Assembly (NCBI RefSeq): GCF_004368965.1 | Contig: NZ_SORO01000002.1 | Coordinates: forward strand, 248,001 to 312,000 | Length of the DNA stretch: 64,000 bases | Direction: 5' to 3' | Origin: Leptospira meyeri | GTDB taxonomy: Bacteria > Spirochaetota > Leptospiria > Leptospirales > Leptospiraceae | Shown here: one piece after another, positions 10,086 through 19,551 of the stretch | Layout: each line of letters starts with the position of its first letter | Position numbering within the stretch: position 1 is the stretch's first letter | Program-made: the position numbers and the translations under genes | Notes under the pieces: model-generated | Told to the model about the DNA's origin: nothing | The model's input: the letters and a program-made list of their open reading frames with translations, nothing else | The model's database searches: none

Positions 10086-10540
10086 TCGTTCCGTTTCCCT
10101 CCAAAATCAACTCGGATCACATTCCCATCCCCACTCACTTCTGGTTTGGTTACCTTTGGTTTTGATACATTTTCTTCAGGAGTTGCTGCAGCTTCCACTT
10201 GTAAAAATCGAAGTTGTGTTGCGGAATTTTGGAACTTATCGTAAATACGAAACACAGCATCCCAAGGTATCATTGTAGGTTCCCAAGCAGATCCAAATTG
10301 TAGTTCAGCAAATAAATAATCGGGTTTGCTATCTAATACTTTTACGGCTTTATCACCAAACACAAGTACAATGCCTGATTCTTTTTCTGCGTTGAGCAAT
10401 CCACGTTTCCCAATTTCTAGTTTGGGGTGAGGCATTACATGGATGTAAAATACTCCAAATCTTTCCCAATAGAGATTAAACAAATCTCTCTTAAACTCAC
10501 GTAATGTTGTGATTTCTTCCTGCGTGAGGTTTTGACTCAT
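10082..10540 (-). CDS. Small SspB-like protein, possible ClpXP adaptor
   Basis: 152 residues, soluble. Residues 45-112 hold GLLNAEKESGIVLVFG, then FAELQFGSAWEPTMIPWDAVFRIYD. This is the layout of the SspB fold, where a beta-rich substrate-binding groove contains an RFGG-like turn followed by (V/I)P-x-x-AV-x-x-IY. A low-complexity linker of about 25 residues rich in K, P, V and E follows. The C-terminus NVIRVDFGGKR resembles the short hydrophobic tail by which SspB docks on ClpX. It overlaps by four bases both the upstream dehydratase gene and the downstream permease. The assignment rests on pattern only. Confidence 0.5.
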   Translation of the reverse strand: MSQNLTQEEITTLREFKRDLFNLYWERFGVFYIHVMPHPKLEIGKRGLLNAEKESGIVLVFGDKAVKVLDSKPDYLFAELQFGSAWEPTMIPWDAVFRIYDKFQNSATQLRFLQVEAAATPEENVSKPKVTKPEVSGDGNVIRVDFGGKRNE

Positions 10541-12420
10541 AAATTCCTTTTACCGTGCGATGTTTCCCATTCGATGTATTCATCATGGATTTTGTATTCT
10601 GGAATGATTTCTTTGAAAGCACCGAAAAGTTCCCTATTTTTGTTGGCTTTGGCGAGAGAAAACAATCGATTCAACTTGTTTTGGAAGAGGAGAAGATTAT
10701 AATTTTCTAAAGGAGCCGCAATTCGAATTTTTGGATGGTGTGTTTTTTTGATTCCTTCTTGGTTGAGGAGGAGTTCTTCATACAACTTTTCTCCTGGCCG
10801 TAACCCAGAAAATTCAATTGCGATGTCTTTGTGTGGAGTGTATCCTGATAAACGGATCATCTCTTCTGCAAGAGAAAGAATTTTGACTGGTTCTCCCATA
10901 TCTAATATAAATATTTCTCCATGTTCTCCCATACTGCCAGCTTGTAACACAAGTTGTGTGGCTTCTGGAATTGTCATGAAGTAACGAATGACATCAGGAT
11001 GTGTGACGGTGACAGGCCCACCTCGTTTGATCTGTTCTCGGAAACGGGGGATGACACTACCATTGGAGCCGAGTACGTTCCCAAATCGAACGGTAATGAA
11101 TTTTGTTCTTGAATTTTGTGAAATGTGTTGGAGATAAATTTCTGCCGCCCGTTTTGACGCTCCCATCACATTGACCGGGTTGACTGCTTTATCAGTGGAA
11201 ATTAAGACAAATCGTTCAACACCGATTAGGCGGCAAACATCTGCAACGTTTTTTGTCCCCAGCACGTTGTTTAACACAGCCTCAGAAGGATTGATTTCCA
11301 TCATAGGAACGTGTTTGTAGGCGGCGGAGTGAAATACAACCGAAGGTCTATGTTCTTCAAAAATGGCAGATATACGAGAAAGATTTTTTACATCTGCAAT
11401 GACAGGTCGAATGTCTATATTGAGATCTGAAAAACTTTTTCTGAGTTCATAATCAATTTCGTATAACGGAGTTTCTGCGGCATCTAAAATAACAAGAACA
11501 CTTGGTTTAAAAAGTGCCACTTGACGACAAATTTCAGATCCGATGGAACCTCCAGCTCCCGTCACAAGGATTACTTTTTTTTCTAAATAAGAACGGATGG
11601 ATTCAATTTCTAAATCTACCGTAGGCCTCCCTAAAAGGTCTTCTACTTGTACTTCACGAAGTTGGGTGATATTGGGTTTGCCTGAAAGATACTCTCCGAA
11701 CGTGGGAAGGATTTTGAAATCCACACCGGCACTTTCGCATTCTTTCATTAGTTTGCTCACAACACGACCGTCCGGTTGCGGGACCGTCATAATCACTTTT
11801 TTTACGCCGTAACGAACTAAAATTTTGCCAATCTCATCGGTGGCACCAAGGATCGGAACTCCTTGGATGTAACCACCTTTTTTGGAAAGGTTGTCGTCTA
11901 AAAATCCAATAGGTTGGTAATCCAAATCAACATTCCGTCTAATCTCTGTTAAGAATGAACTTCCGAGTTTCCCTGCCCCAACAAGTAAAATGGGTGTCCC
12001 TCGTTTGGATTTGTCAGAATTAAAAATTTGTTCCCTTAGCATCCTCCAACTCAAACTTCTCAAACACAAAAATCCGAGAAGGATGAGTGTATCGAGAATT
12101 GGTACCATTCGAGACAATTGGTGGAACCGATTGTAGAAGAGAAGGGCAAGAGTAGAAACGAGAGATGAAAGGACAGTCGCTTTGATGATGGATAGAAGGT
12201 CGTGTAACGAGGCGTAAGACCATAATGATCGGTAAATCCCCGAAAATAGAAAAACGACGCTCCGCGAGACAACAACGATGGTGGCACAAACCCAAAAATC
12301 GGGGTAACTATCTAAAAATCGTATGTTTTCAAAACGCACAAGGTGTGCGAGAAAATACGACAAAAACATAAAGAGTATGTCTACAGGAAAAACCCAGTAT
12401 CGTCTCGGGATCGATTTCAT
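10537..12420 (-). CDS. UDP-GlcNAc 4,6-dehydratase-type membrane enzyme (WbpM/PglF/CapD family)
   Basis: I start at ATG 12420 (628 residues, matching the family) rather than the long upstream extension. The N-terminus has about four transmembrane helices. A first Rossmann region carries LLVGAGKLGSSFL at about 150. The catalytic short-chain dehydrogenase domain begins with VTGAGGSIGSEICRQ at about 290 and has STDKAVNPVNVMGASKRAAE, where methionine replaces the usual tyrosine as in WbpM. The enzyme makes a 4-keto-6-deoxy UDP-sugar for bacillosamine/FucNAc/QuiNAc-type surface glycans. It is first in a run with the SspB-like gene and the permease. Confidence 0.88.
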   Translation of the reverse strand: MKSIPRRYWVFPVDILFMFLSYFLAHLVRFENIRFLDSYPDFWVCATIVVVSRSVVFLFSGIYRSLWSYASLHDLLSIIKATVLSSLVSTLALLFYNRFHQLSRMVPILDTLILLGFLCLRSLSWRMLREQIFNSDKSKRGTPILLVGAGKLGSSFLTEIRRNVDLDYQPIGFLDDNLSKKGGYIQGVPILGATDEIGKILVRYGVKKVIMTVPQPDGRVVSKLMKECESAGVDFKILPTFGEYLSGKPNITQLREVQVEDLLGRPTVDLEIESIRSYLEKKVILVTGAGGSIGSEICRQVALFKPSVLVILDAAETPLYEIDYELRKSFSDLNIDIRPVIADVKNLSRISAIFEEHRPSVVFHSAAYKHVPMMEINPSEAVLNNVLGTKNVADVCRLIGVERFVLISTDKAVNPVNVMGASKRAAEIYLQHISQNSRTKFITVRFGNVLGSNGSVIPRFREQIKRGGPVTVTHPDVIRYFMTIPEATQLVLQAGSMGEHGEIFILDMGEPVKILSLAEEMIRLSGYTPHKDIAIEFSGLRPGEKLYEELLLNQEGIKKTHHPKIRIAAPLENYNLLLFQNKLNRLFSLAKANKNRELFGAFKEIIPEYKIHDEYIEWETSHGKRNL

Positions 12421-12503
12421 ATCTGATAAATAAGGGTATTTGGAACAAAATTCCTTGTAAATACAGAATCTTTTCCGAAGAATAGAAAAGAGGAAAAACC
12501 TGT

Positions 12504-12983
12504 TTGAAATCACTTCTTTTCCGCCTAGCGGGAACATTTTCTGCGGAAATTGGCTCTGAACTTTATTTAAAATTGAAGGAGGAATCTCTTTCCCCCTCTC
12601 TTTTTTGCCTTGATTTTTCGGAAGTAGACGAAGTCACAGAAGTAGGTTGGGAATTTTTAAGAAAGATTGTAAGTCGGTGTAAAGAAACAGGGTCCAAAGT
12701 GGCGGGGTTTGGCGTATCGATTGCCGTTTCAGAGGAAAACTCGACATTGCTCTCTCTCCATCCCACAGAATCCGACTGCATTCATTTTTTAGAATCCCAG
12801 ATCATCAGTGAAACTCCAGCAAATGAACTCACTCCCCAAACGGAAGAGAAAACCGTCCATTGTCCGGAATGCCAATCTCTCCTTCGTTGGAAACTAGCAG
12901 GGGATTACCTTTGTCCCAATTGCCAAACCAAATTTTTCGTAAATAAAAAAGGGTGGGTATCCACTTACGAACGTTTGGTGTGA
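12504..12983 (+). CDS. STAS-domain protein with C-terminal zinc ribbon
   Basis: 159 residues. Residues 1-95 resemble a STAS/anti-sigma-antagonist domain (LFCLDFSEVDEVTEVGWEFL). The usual D-S-S-G phosphorylation loop is T-E-V-G, so there is no serine to phosphorylate and the first serine position is glutamate. Residues 113-140 form a rubredoxin-like zinc ribbon with two CPxC knuckles (CPEC, CPNC). The gene is divergent from the WbpM-type gene. Its last 19 bases overlap the convergent hrpB. A regulatory or protein-binding role is likely but the partner is unknown. Confidence 0.6.
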   Translation: MKSLLFRLAGTFSAEIGSELYLKLKEESLSPSLFCLDFSEVDEVTEVGWEFLRKIVSRCKETGSKVAGFGVSIAVSEENSTLLSLHPTESDCIHFLESQIISETPANELTPQTEEKTVHCPECQSLLRWKLAGDYLCPNCQTKFFVNKKGWVSTYERLV

Positions 12984-15469
12984 TTTAAGTGTTTTGTGGG
13001 GACAGCTTCCCAAGGTTTTTCAGGCCAAGGGTGTTTTGGGTATCTACCCTTTAATTCTTTTTTGACTTCATGATATCCATGATTCCAGAAACTTTCTAAA
13101 TCTTTTGTAATTTGTACAGGTCGGCGTGCGGGAGAAAGTAGATGGACCAAAATATTTACTTTCCCATTGGCAAGTTTCGGTAATGATTTTAGGCCGAATA
13201 ACTCTTGTAATTTGACATGAAGTTCGGGTTCGATTCCATCATAATTCAAATGGATGCGAGAACCGGAAGGTACTTGGATGGATACTGGTGCTTCAGAATC
13301 AACCAAATTCAATTTATCATAACCAACATAGGCTTTAAATGCCTCCAAAAAAGGGAGTTTGTCTAAGGACAATTTCCCAGAATCAAAATTGATAAAAGGG
13401 AACAACCACTCTTTTGCCGTTTGTTTTAGATGCGTTGGATCCACATTGTGATCTAAAACTCCAAAACTTACTAAAAACCTGATGCGATGATAAAAATGTT
13501 TTAACTCAGATTCTTTTAACCAATCATCTTCCCAATTGGACTTTGCGATGTATTCTTCAAGAGCCAAACGAAGTATGGTCTGGTTTGATTCTTTGGACTC
13601 TTTCGAATCTAAAACTAATTCGCCTAGTCTTCTTTCTTCTTTAACCAAAAGAAAAGATTCGCCTCTTTGGTTGGTTCGTTTTTCGGAAACAATTTTTGTT
13701 TCAATTTGATCTAAAAAGAGATCTTCAATTAGGTTTAAGTCCAAAGGCAAATAGTTTGTAATGTATAGGTCTTGGCCGAATGAAAATGTGTCTAAAACTA
13801 AAATATATTCAGGAATTTGAATGGATGAAGTTTTTAAAATTCCTAATTTCCCATTTGAAAGTTTAAAATCTTTCCCACCTAGGGCCTTGGCTTTGGCAAT
13901 TCGATCCGGGAATCCAGATGCCAAATAAAAGAGTCTATTTTTCTTCGAGAGAACATTGGAAAAATCGGATTTTTCCCTGTAAATACGCAAAATTTGATCA
14001 TAAATAATGCGCAAATCAAAAGGAAATTGAGAGGGATGATTCTCCACTGGAAACGTTTTTGCATCGATCCCTGTGTTTTCTTTTCCAACTAACGAAATAA
14101 TATCGGCAATGATATTTTCTTTCTCTTTTGGAAGGATTGCCAAAATTTTCCCCAACCGAATGGGAAGTGGGTATCGCAGACATTCTTTTCCTAAATTTGT
14201 TAAATTTGTTTTTGAATCCAAACAACCAAGGAGCTTCAATCGATTTGTACTTTGGGCCACCGATCCTTTGTTTGGTGAATCTAAAAAAGGCAATTGATGG
14301 ATTTCTTCTCCCCAAGACTTTACTTCTAAAACCAAACGATCAATATCTCCCTCCAGGATTTCAGGTTTAGTTCGACCTAAAAAAGAATTTTCCTCATCTT
14401 TAGACCAAAGTCGGTACACCAATCCTTTCCCTTCTCTTGCTGCCCGCCCAGCACGTTGTTTGGCGCTGCTCAAACTGATTCGATCTTTGACTAAGTGAGA
14501 TATTCCTGATTCCGAATCAAAGATAACATGTTTGTGGTATCCTGTATCAAAAACTATCCGAACACCAGGGATGGTGACAGAAGACTCCGCGATATTTGTG
14601 GAAAGAATGATTTTCTTTTTTCCGGACGGGGAAGGTAAAAAGATTTTTTCTTGTTCGGATAAATCCATGTCTCCAAATAACCCGTAAACCACTGCGCTGG
14701 ATTTGATTCCTGCAAGGGATTCTAATTGGTTTCTTAAGTTTTGAATTTCTTTTTTCCCAGACAAAAAAACGAGGATATCACCTTCTGTTTGTTCTACGGC
14801 TTTTGGGATTAAATCCAATAATCTTTCATTTGTTTTTTTTTGAGAATCACCCATGTGGAAAATTTCTAAAGGATGAGGGTTGGCACTGACATGGATCGGT
14901 TTGGATTTGATCCCAATCGATTCAAAATTTTGACCTTCGAGAGTTGCAGACATAACCAGTATTTTTAAATCGCTCCGAAAGACTTCTTGGGTTCTGCGAG
15001 CCAACGCAAAACATAAATCAGAATCCATTCTTCTTTCGTGAAATTCGTCAAAAACAATCAGTCCATATTCTTTGAGTTCAGGATCATTCAGTAAAATTTT
15101 GGTTAAGATCCCATCGGTTACAAATTCAATCTTTGTATTTTTTCCGATTTTTGTATCAAACCGAACGCGATACCCAATGGTATCTCCCAATGATTCATTT
15201 AGAGTTTGGCTAATCCTTTTGGCGGCATTCTTTGCAGCGATCCGTCTTGGTTCTAAGATACAAATTTTTTTCTCCAAGGAAAGACCGGCTTTTAGAAGTT
15301 CCGTCGGGAGAGCAGTTGTTTTTCCTGTTCCAGGCGGGGCGTCCAGAATGGTAACAGGATTTTTTTGAATCGAATCAACAATGGATTGTAAGGCGGTTAA
15401 TACAGGAAATGGATCCAAAGGAGGTGACACTTTTATTCTTATAGAAGAGATCCCTAAAGAAAAAATCAA
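12965..15469 (-). CDS. hrpB: ATP-dependent DEAH-box helicase HrpB
   Basis: 834 residues from a TTG start; a GTG at 15430 (821 residues) would also fit and leaves about 28 residues before the Walker A motif, as in E. coli HrpB. Motif I is APPGTGKTT, motif II is the rarer DEFH, motif III is SAT, and motif VI is QRAGRAAREGKG. The C-terminal half carries the HrpB-specific domain ending with a proline/tryptophan-rich tail (RYPKHPWPEKPWEAVPT). A role in RNA handling is assumed from the family; hrpB mutants often have weak phenotypes. It stands alone on the minus strand. Confidence 0.92.
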   Translation of the reverse strand: MIFSLGISSIRIKVSPPLDPFPVLTALQSIVDSIQKNPVTILDAPPGTGKTTALPTELLKAGLSLEKKICILEPRRIAAKNAAKRISQTLNESLGDTIGYRVRFDTKIGKNTKIEFVTDGILTKILLNDPELKEYGLIVFDEFHERRMDSDLCFALARRTQEVFRSDLKILVMSATLEGQNFESIGIKSKPIHVSANPHPLEIFHMGDSQKKTNERLLDLIPKAVEQTEGDILVFLSGKKEIQNLRNQLESLAGIKSSAVVYGLFGDMDLSEQEKIFLPSPSGKKKIILSTNIAESSVTIPGVRIVFDTGYHKHVIFDSESGISHLVKDRISLSSAKQRAGRAAREGKGLVYRLWSKDEENSFLGRTKPEILEGDIDRLVLEVKSWGEEIHQLPFLDSPNKGSVAQSTNRLKLLGCLDSKTNLTNLGKECLRYPLPIRLGKILAILPKEKENIIADIISLVGKENTGIDAKTFPVENHPSQFPFDLRIIYDQILRIYREKSDFSNVLSKKNRLFYLASGFPDRIAKAKALGGKDFKLSNGKLGILKTSSIQIPEYILVLDTFSFGQDLYITNYLPLDLNLIEDLFLDQIETKIVSEKRTNQRGESFLLVKEERRLGELVLDSKESKESNQTILRLALEEYIAKSNWEDDWLKESELKHFYHRIRFLVSFGVLDHNVDPTHLKQTAKEWLFPFINFDSGKLSLDKLPFLEAFKAYVGYDKLNLVDSEAPVSIQVPSGSRIHLNYDGIEPELHVKLQELFGLKSLPKLANGKVNILVHLLSPARRPVQITKDLESFWNHGYHEVKKELKGRYPKHPWPEKPWEAVPTKHLNHTKRS

Positions 15470-15543
15470 ACAATTTGTATTTTATTTTAAGAAATCGCAA
15501 GAATCGGGTTTTCAACCATTGGCGAATCCTTTAAGATTTCCTT

Positions 15544-16389
15544 GTGGATTCTAATCACAAACACTATGAAATCATAAAAAACTCCATCGAATATGTTTTG
15601 GAGCATTTTGAAGAACAACCCAACTTGGATATTTTGGCTGAAAGGGTTTCGTTAAGTCCTTTCCATTTTCAAAAGGTTTTCCGGGTTTGGGCTGGTGTAT
15701 CACCAAAAGAATTTTTGCAATTTGTTACGGTGTCTCACGCCAAACAACTGTTAAAGGAATCAAATATTTTAGATACAACTTATTCTCTGGGGCTATCCAG
15801 TACAGGACGTTTGCATGATTTATTTGTAAAATTAGAAGCCATGACTCCTGGTGAATTCAAAAGAGGAGGTGAGGGAATGGTTTTGCAATACGAAGTATTT
15901 CCTTCCGCTTTCGGAGAGATCCTTTTGGTGTCTTCCGAACGAGGGATACAGTCTCTTCAATTCATCGATTCTTTGGACCAAGGGATCCAGGATAGCAGAA
16001 GGGAATTTCCAAACGCAATTTGGAAAGAAGGCGGATCGAAAGATCACCAAAAACTAAAAGACTACTTTCAAAAATTTGTAATTCCAGAATCGCCAGTTCC
16101 ACTCTATTTATACGGAACAGAATTCCAATTTAAAGTGTGGAAATCTTTATTAAAAATACCTTTGGGAAGCCTTTGTACTTATGGAGACATTGCCGAATCC
16201 ATAGGGCAACCCGCTGCCCAAAGGGCAGTGGGAACGACGATTGGGAAAAATCCCATTGCTTATCTAATCCCTTGCCACCGTGTGATCCAAACATCAGGTT
16301 TATTTGGTGGGTATCGGTGGAATCCGAGTCGAAAGCGAATGATCATTGCTTGGGAACAATCTAAGAAATTGTCGCCAAACAATGATTGA
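15544..16389 (+). CDS. AraC-type HTH fused to O6-methylguanine-DNA methyltransferase (Ada-like)
   Basis: 281 residues from a GTG start. Residues 1-105 are an AraC/XylS helix-turn-helix domain (AERVSLSPFHFQKVFR, then GVSPKEFLQ). Residues 115-280 are an Ogt-type methyltransferase with the acceptor-cysteine motif IPCHRVIQ. The N-terminal zinc domain of E. coli Ada, which senses methylphosphotriesters through a cysteine cluster, is absent. The protein should remove alkyl groups from guanine by transferring them to its cysteine. Whether it also activates transcription without the sensing domain is open. No partner gene follows on the same strand. Confidence 0.88.
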   Translation: MDSNHKHYEIIKNSIEYVLEHFEEQPNLDILAERVSLSPFHFQKVFRVWAGVSPKEFLQFVTVSHAKQLLKESNILDTTYSLGLSSTGRLHDLFVKLEAMTPGEFKRGGEGMVLQYEVFPSAFGEILLVSSERGIQSLQFIDSLDQGIQDSRREFPNAIWKEGGSKDHQKLKDYFQKFVIPESPVPLYLYGTEFQFKVWKSLLKIPLGSLCTYGDIAESIGQPAAQRAVGTTIGKNPIAYLIPCHRVIQTSGLFGGYRWNPSRKRMIIAWEQSKKLSPNND

Positions 16390-16421
16390 TAAAATTCGAA
16401 AAATGTTATCGAAGATTTGAT

Positions 16422-17171
16422 TTAGATATGTCTTGTGTGAGAGACAAGAAAGAATCCCACTAACAAAAAACTTTGTGCAATTAAATAGGTGACCCAAGGC
16501 ACTTGGAATTCCCATTTTGGGTGTCTTGTTCCATTGATTGTTGTTTCTCCCATCACCGCATCAGACAAAAGGAAAAACCCAGCGCCAATTGCTAAATACA
16601 TCCATACGCCACCAAATGTTAGATAGGCGTTAAAACATAAGGAAACAAAAAAACACAAGACAAGCCCGTAAACAAAGGCAGAGGCCATTACCCATTTGGA
16701 ACGATTGGGATTGTACACTCGGAAATAAAAAATTAGGGCTGGTAAAATCAATAAAACAATGGTGACAACATAAGGCAAAACGCCAGTATAAAGTTCATTC
16801 CAAGTGGTTAATTTCCAGAAAGATAATAAAAAGAAAACTTGGGCAATGGCAAAACTAAAAATTCCGCAAAGGACCGGGTCTTCCATTTGTTTTTTGGCAA
16901 TAGGGAACTGTAGGTTAAACCAATCTCCTAAAAAAGAAAACCCAATGGCATACAACGGATAAGAAAATCGTGCATGCCCTAATTGAAATAATAACCAAGC
17001 AAACAGCAGGATTTGAAAGGAAAATCCAAGATATATGCCACGAGAATGTTCTAGACGTTTGAGTGGATTTGGTTCCCCTTGCAATGTAAACCAATGGATA
17101 AAAAAGGCCGAAATGATGGCAACAGGAATGGTTGTGAGAATTAAGTAATATACCATGGTTGATTTTAACAT
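16422..17171 (-). CDS. YhhN/lysoplasmalogenase-like membrane protein
   Basis: 249 residues with about eight transmembrane helices. Two aspartate-containing segments, GFSFLGDWFN and FFLLSDAVMGET, match the paired LGD and SD motifs of the YhhN (lysoplasmalogenase, TMEM86) family. That family hydrolyses the vinyl-ether bond of lysoplasmalogens; whether this bacterium contains plasmalogens cannot be judged here, so the activity is unproven. The start may be ATG 17171 or ATG 17156. Both ATGs fall in CATG palindromes that also provide ATGs for the divergent gene. Confidence 0.5.
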   Translation of the reverse strand: MLKSTMVYYLILTTIPVAIISAFFIHWFTLQGEPNPLKRLEHSRGIYLGFSFQILLFAWLLFQLGHARFSYPLYAIGFSFLGDWFNLQFPIAKKQMEDPVLCGIFSFAIAQVFFLLSFWKLTTWNELYTGVLPYVVTIVLLILPALIFYFRVYNPNRSKWVMASAFVYGLVLCFFVSLCFNAYLTFGGVWMYLAIGAGFFLLSDAVMGETTINGTRHPKWEFQVPWVTYLIAQSFLLVGFFLVSHTRHI

Positions 17172-17829
17172 GATTCAAAAAAAAATGCAATCAAGTTGGG
17201 CGTATTTATTATTCTCTTTTAGTTTTTTACTTCTTCTGTTTTTTTTGGATTCAAATTGTAAATTGGGTCCTTTTATAGAAACAAAGAGAAGAGGGCAGCA
17301 GTTCTCTCCTACCAATTTGGAAGACAAAGAAAGTTATTTGGTTTTGCGATTGGTTCGAGGCAAAGACCAATCCATTGGAAATGTGGAAGAAATTCCAGTC
17401 AGCCTAACATTTGAAAGTAACCAAGTTACCACAAAACAACGGTTAAGAATTTATCCACTCCCACTAGCAAAATCGAAACAACCCTTTTTTCTATTTTTTC
17501 CTTCTCAATCAGAGTATCAGGAAGACATGTTACTTGTTGGGTGTTTGTATTTTTTCCCAATTCCGAATTTCTTTCATGGGAGTTTGCATTTGGAGATCCA
17601 ACAAACAAAATCACCCACAATGCAAGAGTTTGTATTTCAAAAAACCGTTCCGTATGATTGGCAAGGAAACCGCACCAAATACTGGGAATACGACTTAGAT
17701 CATAGCGAAATTACGGACAAAACAATCCCTTCTCTCTCGTCTTACAAGCATTTGGAGTGCGAAAATGACATTCGTCATCGTAAGGAAATCCCTAAAAATG
17801 GTATCGTAAGCCCACCTGAAGATGACTGA
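17155..17829 (+). CDS. Hypothetical lipoprotein
   Basis: 224 residues from ATG 17155, or 219 from ATG 17170. A hydrophobic segment (AYLLFSFSFLLLLFFLDSNC) ends at a cysteine that could be a loose Leptospira lipobox. The mature part is soluble and polar with no domain I recognise. It is divergent from the YhhN-like gene and overlaps its start. No function is proposed. Confidence 0.5.
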   Translation: MVDFNMIQKKMQSSWAYLLFSFSFLLLLFFLDSNCKLGPFIETKRRGQQFSPTNLEDKESYLVLRLVRGKDQSIGNVEEIPVSLTFESNQVTTKQRLRIYPLPLAKSKQPFFLFFPSQSEYQEDMLLVGCLYFFPIPNFFHGSLHLEIQQTKSPTMQEFVFQKTVPYDWQGNRTKYWEYDLDHSEITDKTIPSLSSYKHLECENDIRHRKEIPKNGIVSPPEDD

Positions 17830-18028
17830 CCGACAAACCGAATGATACGATCGCTTTCTCTTTGGGCCTAGATTCATAATTTTTTTTCAACCAAACCAGA
17901 ACTAACGTTCTAAAAACGCTCACAAAACATTTTTAACGTAATTTCTGCAAGCTGAGGAAAATAGTACAATTGCTAAATCCTTAGGGAAAAACTAGGGTGG
18001 TTGAAAATTGAAATCCTTCCGAGTCACT

Positions 18029-19531
18029 ATGAATTTAAAAAAGAACATTCTAATTCCCTTATTATCTTTAACTACATTAGTCGCTTGTCCTGGTGGCGGG
18101 GGTGGTGGAGGCGGAGCTGCCTTTGCCTTGTTAGGTCTTGGCGGCGGCGGAACTGATGTTCCTGCACCCAAGTTAGAAATTACATATTCAGGTGTAGTTC
18201 GTGAAAGTGGTGCAACGATTAGCTTAGGATCAGAGCCAATCAACACAACAAATGGGAAATTAGCCTCCCTAACTATACAAAACAAAGGGAATGCATCTTT
18301 GAGTTTACCTGGTTCACCAATCGTTACGTTAGGTGGAGCAGATAGTGCTCATTTCCAATTGACCCAACCAAACCAAACTACTTTGGCTCCAAATGCTTCT
18401 GTTACTTTTACTTTACGATTCAAACCAACTTCAATAGGTTTAAAGACGGCGATTGTTAGTTTATCCACTTCAGATCCGGCTCTCGCTGCTTTCCAATTGA
18501 CGTTTACTGGGACTGGTGGGCCTGCTGCAGCACAATTGGCAGTATCCCAAGGAGCAACTGAGATTGTAAGCAATGGAAGTTTTAATATGGGAAGTGTAGA
18601 AGAAAAATCTTCCGGATCGGCGGTACAGTTTACTGTTCGTAACTCAGGAAGTCTTTCATCAACACTTGGGAACCCTGTGGTGGAAAGTTCCAATGGACAA
18701 TTTACAGTTTCTACAGTTACAGCGGCAAATGGATCTTCCCTAGCGCAGGACGGTACGTTTACATTTAACGTAACTTTTTCTCCAACCACTTCTGGTGCAA
18801 AATCAGCAACAATCACTGTCGCTGGGACACCAACGAATTTTATCTTTACGCTCAATGGAACTGCTACTGTAAAACCAGAGCCTAACATTGCGATTTCACA
18901 TAACTCTAGTAGTTTTACTTCTGGTGGAACCATCCCTACCTTCGGAGCCTTTTGGCCTGGGATAAATTCCGGCTCAAAAACAGTGACTATTACCAATAAT
19001 GGAACTGCTAATCTTACTGGCCTTGCAGTGAATGAATTTAGTGGAGATACCGATCAATTTACTACGAGTGCTGCTGGGTCAGCGACTTTAACACCGGGTC
19101 AAAGTACAACTTTTACGGTTAGTTTTCTTCCTTCTACGACCGGTGCAAAAACGGCAGTGGTGCGAGTGACAAGTACAAATGGAAACAATGGAACTGCTTC
19201 TTCTGCTGACATCACTGTAGAAGGGACTGGAAAATCCAGTGCTGCCGTTTTAGTATCCTGGACTGCCGCAAAAGAAAAAGCTCCCAATGATACAGATGGG
19301 GGATATAAGGTTTGTTATAGCAAAACCACTGGTTTTGATCCAGCGGGTGTGAACGGAACTACCATTTTCTGCGATACTGTAGCAAATACAGGTGGGAATA
19401 CACCTACTTCAAAAGCCATATCTGTCAACACATACGGAACTTGGTACATCAAGGTCTATGCTTTCGGAAAATACAATACCGCTGGCGGGGCACCTTCGAC
19501 TCAAATTTCGATTAACGTGCCGCAAACCTAA
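18029..19531 (+). CDS. Lipoprotein with Hydin/choice-of-anchor-D repeats and FN3-like end
   Basis: 500 residues from ATG 18029; a TTG seven codons upstream is possible. The signal peptide ends in the lipobox LVAC, followed by a glycine-rich spacer with runs of seven and four glycines. Three immunoglobulin-like repeats of about 100-120 residues follow. Each has a central N-x-G (QNKGNA, RNSGSL, TNNGTA) and an FxPTSxGxK-type strand, the pattern of HYDIN/ASPM/choice-of-anchor-D domains. The last 90 residues look like a fibronectin-III domain. It should sit on the cell surface or periplasm. It precedes the subtilase by 20 bases and is probably co-transcribed, suggesting a surface partner or substrate of that protease. 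Confidence 0.75.
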   Translation: MNLKKNILIPLLSLTTLVACPGGGGGGGGAAFALLGLGGGGTDVPAPKLEITYSGVVRESGATISLGSEPINTTNGKLASLTIQNKGNASLSLPGSPIVTLGGADSAHFQLTQPNQTTLAPNASVTFTLRFKPTSIGLKTAIVSLSTSDPALAAFQLTFTGTGGPAAAQLAVSQGATEIVSNGSFNMGSVEEKSSGSAVQFTVRNSGSLSSTLGNPVVESSNGQFTVSTVTAANGSSLAQDGTFTFNVTFSPTTSGAKSATITVAGTPTNFIFTLNGTATVKPEPNIAISHNSSSFTSGGTIPTFGAFWPGINSGSKTVTITNNGTANLTGLAVNEFSGDTDQFTTSAAGSATLTPGQSTTFTVSFLPSTTGAKTAVVRVTSTNGNNGTASSADITVEGTGKSSAAVLVSWTAAKEKAPNDTDGGYKVCYSKTTGFDPAGVNGTTIFCDTVANTGGNTPTSKAISVNTYGTWYIKVYAFGKYNTAGGAPSTQISINVPQT

Positions 19532-19551
19532 TCTAAGGAAAATTAAAAGAT

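Noticed and set aside
18349..18996. Long minus-strand frame of 215 codons inside the Hydin-repeat lipoprotein
   Set aside because: Composition mirrors the repeat gene on the plus strand; no start signal or domain.
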